Positions 12,375 through 22,455 of a DNA stretch of 64,000 bases are shown here, one piece after another. Each line of letters opens with the position of its first letter. Positions within the stretch are counted from its first letter, which is position 1. Where the stretch lies: NCBI GenBank assembly GCA_017979445.1, contig CM030714.1, positions 12,561,317-12,625,316 of the forward strand, written 5' to 3'. This stretch comes from Akebia trifoliata (taxonomy: Eukaryota > Streptophyta > Magnoliopsida > Ranunculales > Lardizabalaceae). Under the pieces are notes generated by a model. That model saw only the letters and a list, made by a program, of their open reading frames with translations, had not been told where the DNA came from and did no database searches. Made by a program: the position numbers and the translations under genes.

Positions 12375-12500
12375 GAATTTACCACTGATGGTCCGCTTAT
12401 AAAAGCTGGACTATATGATTCCCTATTGGTCCGCTCTTAGAAGCCCGACTGATCAACTTTACATTAGTCCGTTCATAATAATCGGACCAGAACCTTTATT
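12375..12500. repeat. 37-bp hairpin array, site 1 (element D)
   Basis: Three or four units such as 'ggtccgcttataaaagctgg', 'ggtccgctcttagaagccc' and 'agtccgttcataataatcgg', spaced about 37-40 bp. Each has short complementary arms (TCCG/CGGA type). The same unit occurs at 16905-17165 and 46465-46655. This copy lies just upstream of the antisense PMD-like gene. Confidence 0.65.
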
Positions 12501-12529
12501 TACCCAAATTCGAATAGTCTTCTTCGCGC

Positions 12530-12780
12530 GTTGTCGCTTTTGCTCTTTCTCTCTTCTCTTTTTTCCTCTCACCTTCTTTTCATCTCATCTTCTTGATTTC
12601 TCCTCTCTCTTCTCATTGCCTTCTCACCTTCTTGTTTTATCTGTTCTCTATCTTTCTTGGCTGTTGTGTACTCTCGTGGACACTGTGGATTTGGGCGGTA
12701 AAGCTTGACTGCTCTTACCTGTTGTGTACTCTCGCGGACGCTGTGGATTTGGACGGTATAGCTTGACTGAGGCGAGCACT
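12530..12780 (+). promoter_or_regulatory. Pyrimidine-rich stretch with 58-bp duplication, possible 5' region of the antisense gene
   Basis: Positions 12540-12640 are strongly CT-rich on the plus strand, as in many plant 5' leaders. They are followed by two tandem copies (from about 12661 and 12719) of a 58-bp unit containing 'ctgttgtgtactctcg' and 'agcttgactg'. The location, before the plus-strand PMD-like gene and after a hairpin array, suggests a promoter/leader. That reading is inference. Confidence 0.35.
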
Positions 12781-12999
12781 TGTGCTTATATTTTCTTTGT
12801 GAGGTCAGTCGTTCTTCTCTACCCCTTTCTCCTCCTTTTGCCTTTTGTATCTTCCCTTGTTGGTTACATGCCATGCTATTGTTATTTTGTTGCTCGTGCG
12901 GTTGACTTGGATTGGGACTTTATTGTGGGATTCGATTTTTTCACTATTGATGAGTTTGATTAATTGATTTTGATAAAGATTGACGGTTTGTTGTAAGGT

Positions 13000-13690
13000 T
13001 CGACAGGTTTTGGATTTGATTGATTAAGGTTTTGTAGGATTTGGATTGTTTGATTTGTTGAGATGTTTTGGTATTTGTTGATTGGTTTAGATTTTAACAA
13101 ATTAACGTTGGATTATTGATTAAGGTTTTGCACTTTGTTTGATTGAGATTAGTTGGGACTGGTTATGATTTTTGAATGATTGTTGATTGCATGTTGATTA
13201 AGATTCTTAATTATTTGTTGATTAGTTAGATTGGTTAAAATTTTTTATTTGATTATCGGTTGAAATTTTAATCGTTTGTTGATTAAGGTTGGTTAAGATT
13301 TTTTAACTGTTTGTTGATTAAAATTATTAATTGTTTATTGATTAAGATTGATTAAGATTTTTAATTGTTCGTTGATTAATCAGATTTGGTTAAGGATTTT
13401 ATTTGTTGGTTAAGATTTTTTTTTAGTCGCTTGTCAATTTTTTTTAACTGCCTGTTTGATTAAGATTGCATGTTGATTAATAATGGCTAAGATTCTTAAT
13501 TGGTTGTTGATTATTTAGATTTGTTAAGGTCTTTAGTTGATTGCGATTAGATTGGTTAAGATTTTAATTGATTGTTGATTAGATTGGTTAAAGTTTTTAG
13601 TTGATTGTCGATTACAAATTTGTTTTAATTGTTGGTTGGTTAAAACCGGTTAAGATTGGTTACAATTTTTAAATATTTGTTGATTTAAAA
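13000..13690 (+). repeat. Degenerate repeat (gttgattaagattggttaagattttta)
   Basis: Many variants of 'ttgttgattaagattggttaa' and 'gatttttaattg' recur with an irregular period of about 30-50 bp. T/G-rich on the plus strand and free of coding potential. If the antisense gene were transcribed, this could be a large 5' intron or leader. Confidence 0.55.
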
Positions 13691-14145
13691 TTTGGACTTA
13701 GGATTTTTAATGGTTTGCTGTTTGGTTGTATGTTTTCTTGTTGGATTGGTCGAAAGTTTTTTTTTATTTTTTATTTTTTATTTTTTTATTTTTTTTGATG
13801 GGCCATCGGTTTGTTTATGCCATATGATGCTTTGTTTTAGTTCGAGTTATCGTCTCCCTTGGCAATTTCTGGGTTTCGTGGGCTGATTTTCATTGTTATT
13901 TGTTGATTCATCTAGGGTGTAGCGAATCCTAATATTTATTTTAGTTGGGTATGATCATCGTGGGTGAATTAGGTGGTTTTAGGTTGATTCATCATTTTCG
14001 TCGGGGCGTCTAAGGCGTAACGAATCCTAACGTTTGTTTTGTCGATTATAGAAGGTTCATTGACTTATTGTTTTGTTGAAGCGTTTAAGGCGTAGCGAGT
14101 CCTAGCGTTTGTTTTGTCGAGCATTGAGTGTTTACGTTTGAGTAG

Positions 14146-16720
14146 ATGGGTCGTGCTCGGAGGTCTACTATTGCCTTTGAGGGGGAAGAGGATGATCGAC
14201 CTACTGTCCGTACCCGATTAGATACCGGAGCCGCTTCAGTGTCACACGCGGAGGGGTCTTCTTCGTCAATTCTGTTACTTCTGATGGTTCTCTTGATAGG
14301 GATTCCTCTTCTAGTGAGTCTTCTTCTAGGAGTGAGAGGGATGTGAGGGTTCACGGCGTCGTACTGTTTCGAGACGCCCGACTAGAGGTAGACATGTCGT
14401 AATTGGGAAAGTTCCTGGTGGGCGAGGCGATAGAGGACGGGATACCACCAGAGACAGTAGTACGAGTAGAGAGGGAGCTCCGAGCACTGAGAGGGCTACT
14501 ACAGCGGCCTGAGTGGAGATTCCCGCCCATGTCAGGGAGCGAGTTGCTGATACATCATTATTGACTGGGTTGAGTGGACATGTGTCCATGCTTGTGAGGA
14601 TGGACCAGCCGACTCCCTTCCTCGGAGGTCATTTTCGTGGTAGCTGGAAGAGATTCTTGGACGTGTACAGACTTTTTCTAAGGATCTATGGGGACAATTC
14701 ACCTGTGCTGGCTTTGGAGCCTTTTTGAGGATTCCTTACTTCAGAGCTGATCGACCGATCTTTATAGCTATCATGGAGCGTTGGTTCCCTGATACCCATT
14801 CGTTTTATATGCCAAAGATCGAGATCGACATCTGCCCCTCAAACTTTGTGGCGATTACTAGGCTAGTGATGGAGGGAGAGGCTCTTCAGACACATCTTCT
14901 ACCTTTAGGGGGTTGCTGATTTGCTAGGGACCCCGTACATCCCTGTTGGACCAGTGGGCAAACTGGGCCGCATCAACATGAGTTACTTGTGGAGCTTGTT
15001 GGGACAGCGTGGGCGTACAGCCCGGAGAGGGGACACTGATTTTGTTGTCATTTTTCGCATAGCGTTCCTCTGCATGCTTGGGAGCTGCTTCTTCTTAAAG
15101 GACGACTCTACCGTTTTCACCACTTTCCTCCCATTTCTCCGGGACATTGACAGAGTTGATGACTGGGACTGGGGCAATCTTATCTATGGCACCATTATTG
15201 GTGGCCTAGATTGAGTAGTCGAGGGTATCACGTCCCCTCGCGGAAGCGGAGTCTCTGCTAGATTCTTTTGGCCCTTCATTGAGGTGACTCTCCTTTCTTC
15301 TACCCTTCTTGTCATTTCATTTGCTTTGGTTCACCAGCTTTCTGATTCAACCTTTTCTTCTAGTTCTTTGTCCATGTGCATTTTCCGTATTATCTTCCGA
15401 CCATGCGTCATCTGGACGAGGGGTTCCCTCTTGGAGCTTTTTGGGCTACTTGGGATTATCAGACAGTCAAAAGCAACTCCTGCAATGCCAGAACTCACTT
15501 TGACCGGTGTTACCTGTAGGAGGTACCTGATCTTTTTTGTTGCTTTGTTCATTTTTCTGCATATGCCGTGTTCTGATTATCTTGTTTTGCAGATATTCTC
15601 TGTTACTTTCCGGGATCTGCCCTGTTCTGTTCAGGAGCGACTGGAGGTTCGAGCTGCTTTCTGACGAGATCTATGTCGGACGATCTACCCATACTTCATT
15701 GGTCGTATCTCCTATGTATATTACCTGGGGGAGTGATTCTTTTTCCAGCATGATCGGTCCTTGCGGATCCCGGTTGCTCCACCTGCCCCACCTGCAGCAG
15801 ACATGACTGTCGACGACTACTTAGCTCAGGTTGGTGGTGTCTCGGCACGTGGGTTGTCAGTCGAGAATGACTATATCTGATGGTTTCGGGAGGCCTATAT
15901 TGGCTGTTTGATGCCACCCATGCCCGTCCGAGCTGGGGTTACCGAGATCGGGGGTATTTTTATTAGGGAATACGACGACACGGTAACTTCTGATTCTTTT
16001 CTTTATGTTTGCCCATATTCATTCTATAGATGTTTCCTTACCCTTCAACTTTAGACAGATTGATGATCTTCGTCGCTTCCGAGAAGGCTATGAGGTGATC
16101 GAGGCGCAGACGGCCCGGTGCGCTGAGATGAAGGGTAGGTGGCGAGTTGTCCAGACAGAGGTGGAGTCTCAGGCAGCGCGTATACTAGCTCTTCAGACAA
16201 AGATGGCCATGAGAGAGTCTAGGCTGCAGGCGGAGTTGTTATAATACTTGTTAAATTTCCTTAGTTCCATTGATTGTGTCTTTCTCAGTCTAACTGTTGC
16301 TTCTCTCTTGGTGGTGTTTCAAGACTATTATCGCGGTCGTGATGGAACGAGTAGTACTTATGCTCATCCGCTTACCCCCCCCCCCCACAGGTATCTGATT
16401 TATTTTTAACTGCTCATTTGGATTGTATATGGATTGTATCTAATTATTATTGCCTTTTAGGCCTCTGCCTCTACTGGCCCTTCTGCACCTGCCTCTGAGC
16501 CTGGTACCTTTGCTCGGACAACCGATGATAATGCAATATTGGATCGAGAGTATTTTACTGCCGATTCTGATGGACGAGTTAGGCTACGGGGCCTACCCTC
16601 CTCCTCTGGCACGAGTTCGTTCTTCTCAGGCGTGGGTGATGCTGATCTTTCGGGCATTGACTCCTTCCCCCCAGACGCCCCTGTACCTGGTTCAGATAGC
16701 CATAGATCTCATTAGGATAT
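14146..16720 (+). pseudogene. Antisense PMD-like (plant mobile domain) gene remnant in element D
   Basis: Plus-strand, opposite to D's own genes, between pol and the 3' LTR. Fragments in order: a Ser/Arg-rich, probably disordered N-terminus (14146-14510); a PMD-like core (14513-14920) with 'FRADRP', 'MERWFPDTHSFYMP' and 'EIDICPSNF', resembling the RWRPETHTFHLP...MTPTL signature of plant mobile domains; a second block (14921-15214) ending 'FLPFLRDIDRVDDWDWG'; then pieces to 15960. A coiled-coil-like segment (16034-16244, 'RRFREGYEVIEAQTARCAEM') and an acidic Ser/Pro-rich tail (16450-16715) follow. At least two stops and several frame changes break it. Some gaps may be introns: a GT donor near 15283 and an AG acceptor near 15391 are plausible. 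Extra ORFs of this kind are known in Tat elements; the exact family needs a profile search. Confidence 0.6.
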
Positions 16721-16904
16721 ATCATGATACTTGTATATAATTTATGATCATTTAACTTTTATTGATGATGTATGGAAACACTTGTACCCTTTTTGTACAA
16801 GTTATACTTCTTTTAGTGCATACTTCTCTTCTGGTATCCAAATTCTCACGTGTTTTGAGCATTTTTTTTAAAATTTTTAATTTTTTATTTATGGACAATG
16901 ATGA

Positions 16905-17165
16905 GATTAATGGTCTGGGTCCGTAAAGTAAGTGGATTGGTTTCAATTCCCTTAGTCCGTTTTCCAAAGTCGAACTTAATGTAGTTTGTCTGGTCCGTTC
17001 TTAGAAACCGGCCAAATGAAATCAGTGCAGTCCATTCATAAAAACTGGACTAGGTAAAATCTGTCTAGTTCGTTCTCTATGATCGGACTATGTCAAATAT
17101 GCTTAGTCCGCTCTTAAAAACCGGACTTAGTGAAATATGTTCAATCCGTTGACTATAAACGGACC
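16905..17165. repeat. 37-bp hairpin array, site 2 (element D)
   Basis: About seven units, the clearest at about 17001, 17029, 17066, 17103 and 17141. Arms vary together: GTCCG/CGGAC in 'agtccgctcttaaaaaccgg', and GTCCA/TGGAC in 'gtccattcataaaaactgg'. The tract ends about 70 bp before the start of the second antisense gene. Confidence 0.75.
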
Positions 17166-17232
17166 AATAGACTCCGTCATTTAAAGATACTGTGGTTTCA
17201 CGATTTTGTCTTATCTTCAACCTAAATCAGCC

Positions 17233-18834
17233 ATGGAGCCCACAAAGTGCTCGTCAACCCAGATCTCATGATTCCATACTCGTCCCTCACTCTTGGAAAC
17301 ACACAAGGTGCTCCTAACCTTCCTAATCTCAAAAGGTATGCTATTGTTGACTCCTTTTTAACTCAATGGTTAGGTTCTATGACACATGAAGAAAAGGTTA
17401 GGTGGGATTCAAACAACCTAGGTTTCACCCTTACCTTGGGGATGGTTGAGGTTAGATGGGACCTAGTTGATGCCCTTATGGGATTTTGGATCCCCGAGCT
17501 TAACCTATTCCGATTTCGGGAGATAGAGATGACTCCAACGGTTGAAGAATTTGAGCGCATTCTTGGACTTCGTTATTCGGAAATGGTGGTGATTCCACCT
17601 TTGCGAGAGAGCTATAGGAAAGAAGTGTCGGGTTTCTTAGGGGTTCCTAAGCATAAATTGGAAAGTTTGGATGGGGACTCCCTACTCCTCAAGATTTCTA
17701 AGCCTTTCTTGCTTCGATGGTTCAAGGATGAATCCTCTTTACCACACTTCGATGTGTTGACACTTGTAGTAGTAAACCAACTCTTGTTCCCTAAGAATGA
17801 CGAGTTTGTGAATCCAGCCCTAATAAATGTGATTAACCAAGTTCGAAAAAGCTCTAGGCTCGCTCCTATGCTTCTTGGGGAAACCTACTTATCTCTCTCG
17901 GCTTGCTCAAGTGGGAAAGAACGCGTGTACCATGGCTGTGCTCCTCTTTTACAGGTATATTTCCAACCTTTATTTTAATGATTATTTTAAAAGATAATAC
18001 TTATTTGACTTCCCTTTCTTTTGTAGCTTTGATTCCTTGACCACATGTCCTTTACCGTAGCAGTTAGCCGTCCATTCAATGTCCATGCCGACTAGTAACG
18101 TTGGTGAATAAAAGAGAGTTTCCCATCTTTATTGGTGGCAAAGTGGGTTGGTTCAATAGCTTGATCAACTTATCCGAGGCGGATGTACGTTGGGTGGGGG
18201 CTTTGTAACTTTCTGCATCTCCTGTGATTTCCTTCCATCAGAGCTATTTTGTCGTGTTGATTGGTTTGCGTAGCACTACCCATTATATTCCTCTTTGGGT
18301 TTTGAGACAGTTTGGGCAGAACAAGGCATAGTGGTCCATGGAAATTTCCATGAGCTAGTCGGGCCTTTTATTCCTTCTCCATCCTCCTGGCAATTAAGAG
18401 ACCATTTGGAGAGGGTTTGGCTGAGTGTGATTATTTTTTACTGTCCTATCTTCCCTGGTCATTCCTTTTCAGACTATTCATTTTGGTTGAAGAGGCAGAT
18501 TGCTGAACAAGCTGGCATTATACCCCCAGTAGAGGTGAGATCTTCATCTACTCATTTTTTTGACCATCGCGATAAGTTGGAGGAGTTGCGGGTGTCCAAC
18601 AAAAGGCTTAAAGCAATTTCGCTTCGCTCTGAGAATGAGTTACAGGCTCAAGTGACCCGTCTAAAATTCGAGATTGATGATCTGAGACAGAGACTTACTT
18701 CACGGATGCATGCTGACATGATCGTTGAATATTTGGTGAGTTGTCATGCTTCAGATGCAGAAAGGATCATTATCGATCAAGCCGCTCAAATTAAAGCTTT
18801 GGAGGATAGGCTTGATGCCTACTACACTTCTTAG
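17233..18834 (+). pseudogene. Antisense DUF7745/PMD-like gene remnant with an intron, element D
   Basis: The best preserved antisense gene. Exon 1 (open from 17247 to 17954, about 236 codons) has 'VDALMGFWIPELNLFRF' followed by 'EMTPTVEEFERILGL', the type of motif seen in DUF7745 and plant-mobile-domain proteins, and ends 'MLLGETYLSLSACSS...'. An ATG at 17233 is in another frame, so the true start is disrupted. A 72-bp intron follows. Exon 2 opens with TGA, where a Trp codon is expected, and continues with frame changes through 'WVLRQFGQ' (about 18296) to an ORF (18295-18834). Its C-terminal third is coiled-coil-like ('ENELQAQVTRLKFEIDDLRQ'). Broken, so not expected to make protein. Relatives of this fold appear as ORF1 of element A. 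PMD versus DUF7745 cannot be settled by eye. Confidence 0.65.
17955..18026 (+). other. 72-bp GT-AG intron in the antisense gene
   Basis: Donor 'acag|gtatat' at 17955 and acceptor 'ttcttttgtag|' ending 18026, preceded by a pyrimidine tract. The interval is AT-rich and splits the frame between codons. Protein similarity to the ORF1 of A (gap between the 'LGETY' and 'LDHM' regions) supports removal of exactly this segment. Confidence 0.7.
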
Positions 18835-19726
18835 GGAAATGCTTGAGTGGTTTTTTGTCCATTCTTTCTTCTTGTACCCTACTTTTAAGGATTTTTATAT
18901 AGTGGCCTCAGATATATCTACTGCTTCCGAAAACTATTGATTTTAAGAAAAGTCATAGATTCTTCATCATAGGCCAAAAATAGTAATTTTGATGATGCAT
19001 TTTTTTTTAATTTTTTTTTGTTTTAGGTTTGTTAAAAAAATTGCCTTTGTCTAACAATCTGTGACAAACTAGTGTTTGACGCTTCTAAACATCAACGATT
19101 ATGGTGCCTTTGCCAAATGCCGAGGATACAAGTGTCAGCTAATCCTTAACATCTGCAGAGTCATCCCCGAGATTAAGGATTTTGACTGAATTATCTTCAT
19201 TAGAATATTGAGGACTTCTAGATTTTTGCCGTTCACAGTTTATACCCTTGCGGGCCAGGAGTTGTTTTTTTATTTTTATTTATTTATTTATTTTTTATTT
19301 TTTCATTTTTGCCCCTAGCGCCAGTTACGATTTTCACCAGACCCGATTTTCACATTTTTGCTCATCGACGCCCTTTTTGGGTTTTCATCATGTCGGTGGT
19401 TTTGATCTTGCCATAGACTGATTTTTTTACTTATAGTGTCCTTGCAGATTTTCACTATGCCCTTCAGTCTATGCTTACTTTATAGATTTTTTGCTTTGAA
19501 TACCTTCTCGATTTCTCTATGGCCCTTGTGGCTTGGTGACTCAAGTTGAGCTACAAGATCAAATACTCTACTCTTCTAGTGACGTTTTTTTTTTAGTAGC
19601 AGATCTGGACTCCCCTCTCGAGTTCTTCCAACAATTTTCATGGTGCGGTGACTCAAGCTGAGCTTCAAGATCAATGACTCTACACTTCAAGTAGCTCTTT
19701 TTTTTCAAATATTTGACCTGACCTCC
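18835..19726. other. Element D interior without genes, left of the A insertion
   Basis: Non-coding sequence. From about 19490 there are imperfect tandem copies of a roughly 130-bp unit containing 'cttggtgactcaagttgagct', 'caagatcaa' and 'ctcccctctcgagttcttcc'. A further copy resumes at 36835 ('cccctctcgggtcttccaac') after element A, showing that A landed inside this repeat. Positions 19205-19300 also resemble 37200-37260. Confidence 0.6.
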
Positions 19727-21456
19727 TGAAAGCGCCCTCGATCCGCGGGGTGCGCGGATCCGCTTTTGACCCTTGAGGTTTGGGAGTCGCCACCTAGTTG
19801 TTAAGGTTTAAGAACCGATCAATGACTCTAAACGGATAAAAAAAAAACTAATTTAAAACAAAAAAAAACTGAATTCGGGGATCATGTTACGGGGTTGGAA
19901 GGTGTTAGGCACCAACCCCGCCCGACCAAAGCCAGTTTCTACTGACTTCCTAAATAAATTACATTGCTTAAAACCTAGATAAAAATAAAAATAAAAAATT
20001 TTATACCTTTCCGATAGCAAGGATTTTATTCCCTGAGATCTGACAAAAATAGCTCCTTATACCGTACTCCCTTGCTTCGTTCTGTCTCCAGATTTTATTT
20101 CGGATCTCCGAGGCAAGGTATCTCTTTATTTTTGGATCTGAACTCTTCAAGTTTGTTGCGGATTTTGGGATGTTTTTGGAAGGCTTTTAGGCGTTTCTTA
20201 TGCTAAAATCGAAGGAAGGATGTTAGGCAAGGAGTTGGGACTCCAAAACTAGGGTTTATGGGAGGCTAGGGGGCTTCTAGACCTATTTCTCTTAGGGTTT
20301 ATGATTTTATACGAAAATAGGGTGTGAGCACCTCTATTTATAGATTTTTTAGGGGTTGATTTGGATAGAGTTAGTATTTAATTAGAGTTGTGTTTTAGTT
20401 AGACTTGTTTTAGGTAGAATTGTGTTTTAATTAGAATTGTTTTAGGTAGAATTGTTTTTTAAGTTAGAACTCTATTAGATTGAGTTATTATTTAATTAGA
20501 ACTCTATTATGACTTTTAGTCTTATTTGATTGACTTTTAATGTTTTGACTTTAGTCTTAATTGATTGACTTTTAATATCTTAACTTCAGTCTTGCTTAAT
20601 TGACTTTAATTTTGACTTCAGTTTCACTTGATTGACTTTATTACCTTGACTTCAGTCTTGCTTGATTTACTTTTAATTTTTGAAGAACCTCCCTCTAAAA
20701 TATCTTTAATTCTTTGGACCCCCAAATGGAGGGGTCCTTAAAAAAATATCTCACGAACCCTCAACAATTTTACTTGAAAACCCGATTGATCGATTCTTCG
20801 ATTCAAATTTTTAAATTAATTTCATTAATGTTTCACTTTAATTATTTAATGTTTTATTTATTAATTTCAAATTTTTTAATTATGAAAATTGTGAAATTAC
20901 TATTTTGCCCCCGGTGAGGACTTTTCACGTTTTAAGTCAGTTTTTAATGTTCTACGATGTTTTAGAATCGATTTTTCGTAAGAAATTCAATGGAAATATT
21001 AGTTTCTGTCATTTATGTAAATTTTTGTGAGAAATGATCATGAACTTTATGAGGGGCATTTTTGTAATTTTGTCAAATTCTGTTAAAATTGGTGAAATGA
21101 TTTATTTGGTTCCGATTTGTTATTTTATGTGTTCGAGAGAGTTTTCCTAAGCGTAACGTAGGCTCTAAGATTGTTTTGAGGTTAGGGGTATTTTGGTAAT
21201 TTGGTCAATTTTTAGTGATTTTTATCGTGAAACTTCTTTTTGGTCTACAAGATGATGATTTCTATGTTTCTGGGATTGTATTTTCCTAGCGTAGCGTGGT
21301 TTCTAAGGTTTTGTCAATTCGAGATACCTCATCCGGATTTCTGAAACATATCTGCTAACAAAATAAACCTTTGGAATACACATCCATCATTGGGAATCAT
21401 TGCGATCGGGTTGACGAGTTGATTAATCAGGCGAGTGCAAAAATGGGGTGTCTACA
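19727..21456 (-). mobile_element. 3' LTR of element A
   Basis: 1730 bp, 'tgaaagcgccc' to 'ggggtgtctaca' on the plus strand. A TATA box TATAAATA (minus) lies at 20335-20342, so U3 is about 1.1 kb and R-U5 about 0.6 kb. By eye about 12 differences from the other LTR over the first 280 bp. It lacks a 15-bp local duplication present in the 5' LTR near 35750. Confidence 0.92.
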
Positions 21457-21470
21457 GATGCCCCTCTTTG
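21457..21470 (-). other. Polypurine tract, element A
   Basis: The minus strand reads CAAAGAGGGGCATC directly before TGTAGACACC. It is identical in core to that of C (57543-57556). Confidence 0.88.
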
Positions 21471-21729
21471 GCAGAGGGTTGAAGCAAACTAGATAGCAAA
21501 TCTATTTTGGTAGATAGTGTGATATCTGAATGCCAAAGCTAGTGACAGTTCATTTTACAGCCTGATTTAGCAATTCGTCGAGGTGTTCGGATCCTTGAGC
21601 GTAAACTCTCCCCGAATTAAAAAGGTTGTCAGGTCCTTAAGCGCAAACTCTCACTGATGGTGTCAGATCTTTGAATTTTAGAAAATTCTCCTTGACTAAT
21701 GTGACAACTATGCAAGTGTGTGATTTAAA

Positions 21730-21805
21730 ATATGAGCATAATTTGAGCATAATCTGAGTATAAACTAAGCATAATTTGAATATAAACTGAGCATAAACTG
21801 AGCAA
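21730..21805 (-). repeat. 11-bp repeats (tgagcataatt) adjoining the 34-bp array
   Basis: About seven copies of an 11-mer close to 'tgagcataatt' or 'tgagtataaac'. The same 11-mer forms one third of each 33/34-bp unit in the neighbouring array, and the same arrangement is seen in C at 57163-57245. Confidence 0.75.
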
Positions 21806-22455
21806 AATTCTGAGAAAACCCTCGGCGGTAACTGAGCATAATTCCGAGAATACCCTCGGCGGTAACTGAGCATAGTTCTAAAAAAACCTTTGGCGGCATC
21901 TGGGTATAGTTCCGAGAAAACCCTCGGCGGCATCTGAGCATAGTTCCAAGAAAGCCCTCGGCGGCATCTGAGCATAATTCCAAGAAAACCCTTGGCGGCA
22001 CCTGAGCATAATTCCAAGAAAACCCTTGGCAGCATCTGAGCATAGTTGGGAGAAAACCCTCCACGGTAACTAACCATAGTTCCGAGAAAATCCTCGGCGG
22101 CATCTGAGCATAGTTCCGAGAAAACCCTTGGTGGTAACTGAGCATAGTTCCGAGAAAACCCTCGGCGTCGACGGCATCTGAGCATAGTTCCGAGAAAACC
22201 CTCGGCGGCATCTGAGCATAGTTCTGAGAAAAGACTCGGCGGTAACTGAGCATAGTTCCGAGAAAACCCTTGGCGGCATCTGAGCATAGTTCCGAGAAAA
22301 CCCTCGGCGGTAACTGAGCATAGTTCCGAGAAAACCCTCGACGGCATCTGAGCAAAGTTCCGAGATAACCTTTGGCGGCATCTGAGCAAAATCCAAGATA
22401 ACCCTTGACGGCAATTGAGCAAAATCCAAGATAACCCTTGGTGGTAACTGAGCAA
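21790..22455 (-). repeat. 34-bp hairpin tandem array in the 3' region of element A
   Basis: About 20 units. On the plus strand each reads ctgagcatagtt, then a stem-loop ccgag-aaaacc-ctcgg, then cggcat or cggtaa. The stem also appears as ccaag/cttgg, ctgag/ctcgg and ctaaa/tttgg, all pairing when G-T is allowed. The last two or three units (about 22380-22455) are 33 bp and match the C-type unit. Long apparent ORFs of 200-270 codons here are repeat artefacts, since the 34-bp period rotates all frames. Confidence 0.9.

Noticed and set aside
12154..12376. Small hydrophobic ORFs that look like membrane proteins
   Set aside because: The region is almost pure T/A; two overlapping frames give the same Phe/Tyr/Leu-rich text.
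16375..16386. Run of 12 C followed by acag, a possible splice acceptor for the antisense PMD-like gene
   Set aside because: A C homopolymer is not a typical plant polypyrimidine tract and the frame on either side could not be linked with certainty.
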